From: Stropharia rugosoannulata
Taxonomy: Eukaryota; Basidiomycota; Agaricomycetes; Agaricales; Strophariaceae
DNA: 64,000 bases
Direction: 5' to 3'
NCBI GenBank assembly: GCA_028532985.1
Contig: JANCIK010000004.1
Coordinates: 2,852,001 to 2,916,000 of the forward strand
This document shows, piece by piece, positions 55,466 through 64,000 of the stretch. The notes under the pieces are model-generated. The model searched no databases, was not told where the DNA came from, and worked only from the letters and a program-made list of their open reading frames with translations. Position 1 is the first letter of the stretch. Each line of letters opens with the position of its first letter. The translations under genes were made by a program, and so were the position numbers.

Positions 55466-58400
55466 ATGGTTGCAGCACAGAATGACTTCCTAGCTCAGTA
55501 TGAGATGCCAAGCGAGATTCCTCATCGATACCAGGATGAGGTCTTCGAGAGAGCCCAAAAAGGTGCCTTTGACGTTCATTCTAATGAAGCACTCCTCATG
55601 TTGTGTTCAGAAAACATCATCGCAGCCTTGAACACAGGCTCTGGAAAAACTCTCATCAGCTTACTCTTGATCAAATGGATCAGTGCGCAAACGTCTTCCA
55701 AAGGAAAGGTTGTTATTTTTCTCGTGCCCAAGATTACTCTTGTTACCCAGCAATATGAGTACCTTAAGAAACGCACGCCTCTCCGAATCGGCAAACTGCA
55801 CGGTTCTATAGACGCTGGAAGAAGTCTCGATGATAGACCGGGCTGGGGGTTGTTCTTCGACAATCACGATGTTGCGGTGATGACTGGTATGTTCGCTCAG
55901 AGACTAAGAGGCCATGTTCACTTATGTTTGTTCTCGGTAAGCCCAGATATTCTTGAACATCGTTACCCATTCTCTTTGGGCCATCGATAAAGTATCGCTT
56001 ATGATTTTCGATGAGTGTCATCATACAAGGAAAAACCACCCGTACAATGGCATTATGCGGGAATATTTTCATGTTGCAGACGCGTCAAGGCGACCGAAGA
56101 TATTCGGTATGACAGCGTCCCCAATTTGGAACACGAAAAATCCTTTAGGCTCTATTGCCACCTTAGAGTCAAACATGGATGCCAATGTTATCAGTGTCGT
56201 CGATAATGCAGACGAACTGCTCGAATACTCCCCGAAAGCGGCCGAGGTGAGTTTTGTTCGCAATACCTTGAGCTTACCATAACAGCTTGACTCCAGGAAA
56301 TGGTGTATTACCCTATTCCGCCCCTCCATTTTGACTACCCGTCTCCTTCACTTCATGATTATCTTAAAGTCATTGATCAAGCGTCGTGGAAAGAGCTCGA
56401 TATACCATGGTCTAAAATTGTCGTTCGGTACTACTCAACGTTGAACAATGTCGGCCCTTACTCGGCCTCCATGTTCTTGTTCCTCGAGCTACGATACCAC
56501 TTAGAAAATTTCTTGGTTGAAAATCGCAGGTGCTTCATGGACTGCATGGATAATGGGACTAGCAATGCCATGAAGGCTCCACTTGGATTGGCTAACAAGA
56601 ACTTACCGGACGATCTCTTCCTAATTTTGGACATTCTGGAGGAATTCAGCCCTTTTTTCCCGGCGAATGGGATGATAACCATTTCTCCAATTCCTGTTCC
56701 GCTGGAGTGGTGTACACCTAAAGTCAGAGTTCTCTGTAAAATACTTGCTGACTACCATACCCACTCCCCGAGCTTCCAAGGCATTATATTCGTCGAGCAG
56801 CGCCAGATTGCGTCGGCGTTGGCCAAGGTCTTGCCGGTCATCCCTGAACTTGCAGGCAAGATTAACTGCGCATTTATTGTGGGCCAAGGGGTCAATCGCG
56901 ACGGAGTATCAAAGCAAACGGACAGATTCCCCGGTGATCCTGTTGTTCTTTTCCGCAAACGATCTATTAACATTTGTACGTTGATTGCATAAACGCGTCT
57001 TCTTTTTGCTGAAACACTATATAGTGATCGCTACATCTGTAGCTGAAGAAGGCTTAGATTTTCCAGTAAGCCATGAAAGTCTTATATGCGGTCTTCGCTA
57101 ACTGTAAAAGTAGGACTGCGAGCTGGTGATTCGCTTTGATGAGCTGCATCATATGATTGGTTATGTTCAGTCGCGGGGCAGAGCAAGAAATAAAACCTCC
57201 GCAAAATTCATTGTCATGATACAAGAAAATAACGCTCCTCAAATCGAAAGGTTTTTGACTTTACAAGCGGCAGAGCCAAAGATCAATCGAGAGTATCAAA
57301 CACGCCACGCAATTTTGCAGGAGGATTCAGATGAACAAGAGGACGACAAGGAACATACAGATGAGAAGTTGTACCAAGCAGATCTCCTCGACAGAGAGCG
57401 TTATATAGAACCTTCTACAGGAGCCACGATTACCTACGACAATGCTCTGAACCTACTCAGCTATCTATGTTCTCTTATTCCTCGAGACGCTTTCACGCCC
57501 ACCCTCAAACCGAGATACATAGAAGGCTTTCGGACCCGGCTTTCCCTTCCTCGCGCCTTGCCCTTACCAGCAGCGGACCTAAATTTCACAGGGCCTTGCA
57601 AACTCACTCATAGGGAAGCTAAGCGCGCGGTGGCATTCATGGCTGTTAAGCGTCTCCGAGAAATGAATGTCTTCGATGAATACCTCCTCCCTGTTCCAGC
57701 ATCCTCCGACGAGTTCGAAGGCACCATGAGCCAGCTTAAGGGGAAAGGCCGAAAGGGCAAGAGTGTCCCCATTATGTTGACCGTCCCTGTCCGCGATCCG
57801 TGGTGTATAGGAGACAAGTTATGGCTTCATCCCATTGTGATAGACGGCCGAGCTGCGGCTGGACTAGTGACTGGCACCCCCTTGCTGCCCGAAGATACAA
57901 TGATCAACGTTAAACGCGTCACGACGCTTCCGGCCAGGTTGCTGCATTTCGAGGCGGAGACTGAACTCGAACTTCGCACTGATATGAAAGAGTTTACTAG
58001 GCTTGGGGTGACGTATAACAATACAGCTCGCCCGCTCTCTTCTTCCCTCAACTTATACCTGGTTCCAATAACGCCTGAACATGAACCAGATTTTAAGGCG
58101 ATCCGGCGCTTGTTAGATCACCCTCGCGGCAGTGAAGATTGGACGCATATATCGAAAGAGGACTATGATAGACTTTTGGTCGTGAACATCTATCGCTCTG
58201 GGAGCGTCTACCTCCTGCGGAATATACGCAACGACTTATCACCTATGTCTGTGCCTTCACCAGGATCTCGGGAATGTCGATACCCAACTTATCAGGACTT
58301 CTGGCTCGCCAAGTGGACACTAAAAAATCGATCAATCACCATTCCGAGCACTGGCCCTATATTGGAGGTGGTTAAACTTTCACGGTCGAACATGGCGATG

Positions 58401-60286
58401 TACCCCTTAGATCAGAGCGAAGAATATTTGCGCCCTGTTCATTCAGTTGCGGATGGCCGTTTGTTCCCTCAGGCGACCTGTAAATGGCTTCCGCTTTCTT
58501 ACTCTGTCCGAGAGGCATTCGAGATCTTACCAGTCCTCTCGCATCGCCTGACAACTGCGTACAGAGCGCGATGTGCGCGATCAGAACTGGGACTACCCTT
58601 CGTTCCTGACAATCTAATGGTCGAGGCACTTACCATCCCATCGACCCTCCTTCCCTTCAACAACCAACGCTTGGAGACTCTCGGAGACGCGGTTTTGCAA
58701 GTCTGCACCACCGTGCATCTCCTGAACCAGTACCCGAATCGACACGAAGGACAGTTGACTAAGCTGAGGCAGAAGGTCGTCGGCAACGCGTTCCTGATGC
58801 ACCGCGCCTTGGACCTTGGGCTCGAGAAGTTCGTGAACAGCGAGGTCGCGAGCGTGCATACGTGGCGATATGTCCTCCCGGAAAATACCTCTGTTTACGG
58901 CGACGGCGACATGCCCATCCGCTACGCAACGAGGCAGTACCCGCGGCGTAGTCTACAGGACTGCATGGAGGCGCTGTTGGGCGCCAGCTTCATTAGCGGA
59001 GGTATCCAGGCATCTCTGAAAATGGGTACCGCTTTAGGCCTCGAATTTGGAGGTCCATTGCCGTGGCATATGCGCTACGCCTTTGATGGTGAAGCGGGCG
59101 ATATAGCGAGTCTCTTCTTTACGCTGGAGCAAAGCCTGGGGTACAAGTTCCGGTACAACCATCTCCTGCTGGAGAGTCTGAGCCATCCGTCGGTGACGTA
59201 TTCTGAAGCGCCGACTTATCAACGCCTGGAGTTTTTGGGAGATGGTATGTGCTGTCTTTACCTATTACTTTTTTTGAAAAAATCTGACATACGAGGTAGC
59301 AATCCTCGACTTGGTAGTGATCAAGTACCTTTTCGACAAGTTCCCAAATGCCACATCGCACGAACTCGCCCACCCGCGTACGAAAGCGATCTGCGCCCCT
59401 ACGCTGGCGAACATCGGGGTGCGCAAGCTGGGGCTGCACAACTACATCCTCATGAACAGCATGGAGCTGAGCCACGCAATCGACGCGTACGCGCCCGTGC
59501 TCAGCGGGCTGTCCGGCGCGGAGATCGTGCGCTCGAGCTGGAAGTACGACCCGCCCAAGGTGCTCAGCGACGTGTTCGAGAGCGTGATTGGCGCCGTGCT
59601 CGTTGATTCTGGGTATGACTACGAGAAGACGGCGGGCGTGGTGGAGTATGTTATGGACGATGTGCTCGCGGCGCTTTCCCCTGCTGTGGAGCTGAATCCG
59701 GTCTCGGAGCTCTTGGAGTGGGCGGCGGGATTGGGCTGCACACGGATGTCATTCCGGTACGTTTTTATATAATTACGGTTCGTGCTGTAGTACTGATTTT
59801 ACATTTTCGTGCAGAGCGGAGATGAAGCGCACGGAGCTTTGGGTGCGTCAGGGCATAACTGTTTTCGTGCATGACCAACCGGTGGTCGGGCCTATCGTGT
59901 CGGCGAGCCTCAGCGTCGCCAAGTTCCTCGCTGCCGAGCGTGCGCTTGCCATGCTGAGAGACGACGGATCGCACAAGTCCCTTTCTGTGCTGTGCGACTG
60001 TAAGTTGGCGGTGGCGGACCTCCGCGCGGGGTTACTGGATTCGGGCATGGACGACGCCGTCATGGCTGATTCCGGACTACACTCTGACGAGGACGAGGAC
60101 GAGGACCGCGAGCGCCAGGACATAGGGAGTGTGGATGTGGACATGGATATCCTGAATCTGCAGGTGCAGCAGGAGGTGGGGAATGGGTGGGTGTTGAACG
60201 CCGACGAGAACATGCAAGAAGCGCAAGGCTTAGGCGCGACGGTCGACGGTGAGGAGAACGCTGCCTTGCATGTTGACTGTTTATAG
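55466..60286 (+). CDS. Dicer-like ribonuclease III
   Basis: Seven exons (55466-55886, 55942-56246, 56297-56975, 57025-57065, 57114-59244, 59300-59756, 59815-60286) give 1501 residues. Dicer cuts double-stranded RNA into small RNAs for silencing. Domains in order are: superfamily-2 helicase (Walker A NTGSGKT, box DECHH, TASPIW); helicase C part (SVAEEGLDFPDCELVIRFDE, then the Arg-finger motif QSRGRAR); Dicer dimerisation domain (NALNLLSYLCSLIPRDAF...); a region at the PAZ position without clear PAZ motifs; RNase IIIa (RLETLGDAVL and DCMEALLGA); and RNase IIIb (RLEFLGDAILDLVVIKYLF and SDVFESVIGAVLVDSG). All four acidic residues expected per RNase III domain pair are visible. The C-terminal segment (LSVAKFLAAERALAML) resembles a degenerate dsRNA-binding end, followed by an acidic tail. 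It appears intact and functional. Confidence 0.95.
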
Positions 60287-61755
60287 CAGCTTAATTCGGG
60301 TTAGGGTGCTGTGGGCAGTCAAGGTGAGGGCAAAGACCCGAGTGTGAATGTACTTGTATTTTGCTGTTGTATCTTGAATATCTCGTGTATCTTGTATGGT
60401 CTAACCAGTAAGAGTTTTAGCTGAAATACATAGTTGTCCGTTGTATAATTAGCCGTGCTGTCTTGTTATTTGAATGCAACTTCAATGGGGTAAGTTACTG
60501 CGACTCGAGGACGCAGCAGGCTGATGCCATCATTTCGTGGATGGATTTTGACTAAATTTGGCTAGATCATTTCTTATTGCAGATATCGAGAAAATAAAAC
60601 ATAAGTAGGATTTACGCTCGTCAATCGCTTCCATGATAGGTATCACGGCTCGGCTGCTCGCTAGTATATCTTTACAATCTGAAAGCTAGTGAACTATGGA
60701 GAAATCGGTATGTTTGTTGTGTAAGTGGTCAAGCGTACATGTCCAAAGCGCAGGATTCAAACAGGATTCATCGCTGCATGAAGCATGAAGCGTCTTTTTA
60801 TGCCGAATTGAGATGAAGGTTTGAGCTTCATATTGTCTTTGAATTATTGATCGTTTTTGAAGGTAAACATCTACGCTACGCAAACGTTCATGTAAGGAAG
60901 AGCGCTACGGTAGTAGCGGCTAACCACTAAGTGTGGCCCTCTTGTCACGAGCAAACGGTGTACATTTCGAATGAAGTTCGAAAGATTAGTAGCTGTAGAA
61001 GACGAGCACGTTGCGCGGTTCTTAGTATACAATGCCCTTTGTGAGGTAAAGGCAGGAAGCCGGCCCGCGACAAGCCGGTGTCGCGTCCTGCTCGCTTGAT
61101 GTTTGCCAAGGTCAGAGTGCGGACACAGGGACAGCCAGCGCTGGCATTCGGAAATAGTTTGGTCTTGATTCAGTGTCGCATTTAATGTGAAAACTCTATT
61201 ACACAACGAGGAGACCTGAGCGTGGCGGTGACGGCATCGCGGCCCAATGTGCCAAATAAGTATGCCACGCGGAACGCGATGGTGCCCCACGGGCTTGAAC
61301 AGGCTTTTGCCGTGTATTGGGGCGCGCTGGCGTTCAGGGCGCGCGCCCGGTGGAGGACGGGGCCAGAGCGGCGAGCAGATACGGAGATCATTACGCGCGT
61401 TACGGTGACAGGCCCCGCGCATGCGGCGCACCCAGCCGGGCGCCACGCCCCAGGGCCGCGCCGCTGGGGTGCGCGCACACGCAGATGGAGCTGACTGCTG
61501 CACGGGACAGCGGCGGGGCTGTGACCGGCCAGAGATACGCACGCCACTGGGTGCGGTGCACGCACGCCGCGTCACGCGCGTGCAGACCTTTGCCGCGGCA
61601 GGGCATCATAGGGATCGCTGGGGGCAGCACGGAGCAGAGCATGATGGCGGGGGGTTGAAGAGCAGCTCGGGCGGTGGGCTGGGGAGTGAGGAGTGCGTCA
61701 AGGCATGGCCTGTGCACGTGACGACGGCTGGGCCACGGCTCGCTGGATTCGGGCA
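60287..61755. other. 1.5 kb without a supported gene
   Basis: The left half is AT-rich 3' flank of the Dicer gene. From about 61220 the sequence is strongly GC-rich with many CG dinucleotides, producing long overlapping open frames on both strands that I regard as composition artefacts. The right end is the promoter of the next gene. Confidence 0.4.
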
Positions 61756-64000
61756 ATGGCACTGAGGCTTTCTATTCTCCCCCACTATAATCTCCAGACG
61801 CTGTCCCCCACCGCCAGCGCCTGTCCCCCACCCAGACGCATGCCCGCAACCCACCCGCTGTCCCCCGCGCTCCCTCCGCACCAGGACACGCTCGCCGCCC
61901 TCCTCGGCGTCGCTGGTCCCCTGCGCCTCCTGCCGCAAGGCCCCGCACCCAAGCCTCACATCGTCCTCACGCGCGATTACTCTGCCCCCACCCCCGCTGA
62001 TGCCGCCCACAGCCCCGCCGCCCTCCGCTTCACCTTCGTCGCCGGCAAGAGGTTCTCCGTAAGCAAGGGCCAGCCCCTGCTCTTTGCCATAGCGCCCCCC
62101 GCCGCTGGCCCAGACGACAAGCCGCTCAACGGCGGCCTCACCACCTTTCTCCTCGAGGGCGACCTCATCCACCCCAGCACCAGCGGCGAGGGGCAGACAT
62201 CCACGCCCCCCGCCGCAGATGCCGCGGGCAAGGACACCCGCGCCAGCTTCGAGACCAGCCTGCCGCCCAGGATGCGCAAGTCCCGCGCGCACAAGCAAGC
62301 ATACGCCAACTTCGCTTCCAGTGAGTACCGTCATCGTATATCTAGTGCGCGCGCTCAACCGCCCTCTCCGCAGATGACACCCCTGCTGCTGCGGCCGCCA
62401 CACAAGGCCCCGCGAACACGCCCGCGCTGCGCGTTCTCGTGGACGCCGAAATACAGACGGACGCCACTTCATCCACAATACCCCGCCATGGCACCCCCAC
62501 ACCATCCTCCCTCCCATGCGTTCCCCCCAACCCTGTTCAATCCCCTACCCAGTTACCATCACCCGTCTCCGCGGACCACACGCGGGACATCGTACCCGAC
62601 GCGCTCGTCCACTTTGAGCGCGAGGAAGCCGACGAAGTAAGTCGTATTCGGCTCACGCATTACTGAATATAATCCTGACACATTTCAGTACGAGCGCTAT
62701 GACCGAAGCAGGAGCTTGTCTCCAATGGATCTCGGCAGCGAACTCAGCACGCCTGCCTCCTCAGTCGCACCCTTGCCAATAGCATCACAATCCGACGGGC
62801 TGCTGTTACGCAAGTCGCCGGGCCCTGGGGCCTCAACGCCTTCAGCCGGCCTCCTAGAATGCGGCGGTGCGGCCGACCCCGCGACCAGATCGCCCACATC
62901 ACAAGCGGGCGCTCTCACCGCATCCGCTGGGTTACCACTGCCACCATCGGAAGATTTGGCGTGTGCGCCTATATCTACAGACGCATCCGCGGCGGTGAAT
63001 CTGATCGTATGTATTCAGCGTTTCGGGTTTATACATCAAGATACTAAATTGCTAGCCACAGGCGCAACCGTCAAACGAGGACACTACAAGAGCAGCACTG
63101 GCTCAGGCAGTCAGCGACACCAACGCAACGAGTTCAGCTCCAGCTCCACTTTCAGGCACCGCTCCCAAGTTTGAGGACAATGCGCCGCAGCCCTCGCGGC
63201 CACCAGCAATCGAACATACGGCGGACGCGTCGACGCCCGCGAATGGAACCGACTCGAAGTCCACGAAGCGGCCGACGCCTACATTCGTCAGAAGCGCGCG
63301 TTCGTCGCTCCCGAAAACATGGGAGAGCGACGGCGGCTGGGAGTCCTTCCACGCCAATGCTGCTCCCTACATTCCCACGCCCACCATTGGGAACCCGCTG
63401 GGCATCCGCCCGTCTGCAAGCAGGCCCGTGCCGTACAAGCCCATCCCAACGGCCCCACGGGCGCTGCTCGGGACGGACTCGTCCAGCAGCCTGCTCGCGA
63501 AGAAGCCTGTCGTGGTTGGCGCGAAATGGAGCGCGGTGCGGAACACTGGGGCAGCCGCTACCGCTAGCTCCTCGCACGGAAGCGGCTCGGCATCGGCCTG
63601 CAGCATGTCTTCGTCCTCATCTTCGCAGAACACGTCTGCGTCTTCGATAGGCACTTCGCCTGCGCCCATTGTGGCGAAACCGGTACCGAAGCTGAACCTC
63701 TCCGACGTTCTGCGCTACTCGTCGCCGTCGCCCTCTCCGCAGTCGAGCCCGCTGTCGTCGCCTGGTACGCACATGGATTCGGACGCTGATATGGATATGC
63801 ATGACATTCCACCGTTTCATGGCGAGGCGGGACGCCCGTCTACATCAGGGCCGAGTGCGCCACTGGATTCTAGCTCTGTGAAGGCGTCAACGCCAGAGGC
63901 TGCATATTCACCACCGATACCTGATGTGCCGGCAGAATGGTCAGCGCGAACGCCAGGGGTTGCATCGCAGTCAGCACTTGGTTTGTATCCTGACGAGGCG
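61756..64000 (+). CDS. Large Ser/Pro/Ala-rich protein of unknown function (3' end outside window)
   Basis: Exons 61756-62320, 62374-62636, 62689-63006 and 63062 onward are joined by good GT-AG introns in phase and run off the window (more than 680 residues). The N-terminus has a folded-looking part: ALRLSILPHYNLQTLSP, LRFTFVAGKRFSVSKGQPLLFAI, LTTFLLEGDLIHPS. The remainder is low-complexity Ser/Pro/Thr/Ala, with short motifs such as KTWESDGGWESFHA and KLNLSDVLRYSSPSPSPQSSP. There is no signal peptide, membrane helix or catalytic motif. I do not recognise the family; a regulatory or scaffold protein is a guess. The start could be further upstream, but this ATG begins the first motif-bearing frame. 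Confidence 0.7.

Noticed and set aside
61606..62517. A 303-codon minus-strand frame (and other long frames at 60871-61760).
   Set aside because: Antisense to the well-spliced plus-strand gene starting at 61756 and within a CpG-rich block where stops are rare.

Overview
The window is nuclear DNA from a filamentous basidiomycete, most likely an agaricomycete mushroom or wood/litter decayer. Almost every gene is split by short GT-AG introns of about 45-70 nt. The gene set is typical of that group: DUF6533-type membrane proteins, a DUF7330-like protein, a CBM1-GH10 xylanase, a GH5 glucanase, a GH88 hydrolase, a cysteine-rich mini-metallothionein and a degenerating F-box family. No bacterial, organellar or viral signature was seen. 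Exon boundaries were assigned by hand from splice signals, phase and family resemblance. The summed coding length is a multiple of three for the models where a protein length is given, except the DCN1, RAD18, dynamin and xylanase models, whose boundaries were not all totalled.

Layout. 1-600: 3' end of a glutathione S-transferase (+). 959-3119: DCN1-like cullin neddylation factor (-), head to head with a CIA2/MIP18 iron-sulphur assembly gene (+, 3382-4073). 4789-5381: DUF7330-like gene (-, 5' exons unresolved), then a gene-poor 3.3 kb. 8710-10414: RAD18 DNA-repair E3 ligase (-). 10823-11182: possible 81-residue gene. 11538-16722: two tandem CBM1-GH10 xylanase genes, the first apparently decaying. 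17219-18950 and 23049-23960: dead F-box copies flanking a linker-histone-fold (H15) protein gene (-, 19722-22084) and a 34-residue metallothionein (+, 22381-22584). 24.6-30.5 kb: a tandem segmental duplication of about 3.2 kb carrying two DUF6533-type membrane-protein genes (-). 31063-32736: secreted GH88 hydrolase (+). 32909-35477: NTF2 (-) head to head with a conserved gene of unknown function (+). 36.7-40.7 kb: one intact F-box gene (-) between two dead copies. 40.9-42.0 kb: an inverted-repeat structure upstream of a Vps1-type dynamin (+, 42113-44894). 46967-48173: TATA-binding protein (+). 48947-50992: GH5 glucanase-like protein (+). 51465-52911 and 53192-53938: two unrecognised genes (+). 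54010-54982: phosducin-like protein (-). 55466-60286: Dicer-like ribonuclease (+). 61756 to the window end: a partial low-complexity protein (+).

The housekeeping genes (DCN1, CIA2, RAD18, NTF2, dynamin, TBP, phosducin-like, Dicer) form gene-dense blocks with divergent or convergent neighbours 70-360 bp apart. Between them lie accessory blocks with secreted carbohydrate-active enzymes, duplicated membrane proteins and F-box relics, separated by 0.5-3 kb of AT-richer, gene-poor DNA. The most unusual signals are a predicted 2-nt micro-exon in the GH10 xylanase gene, with a corresponding structure in its neighbour; the tiny metallothionein split over three exons; a perfect 12-bp hairpin starting one base after the stop codon of the H15 gene; the DUF6533 segmental duplication; and the family of F-box carcasses.
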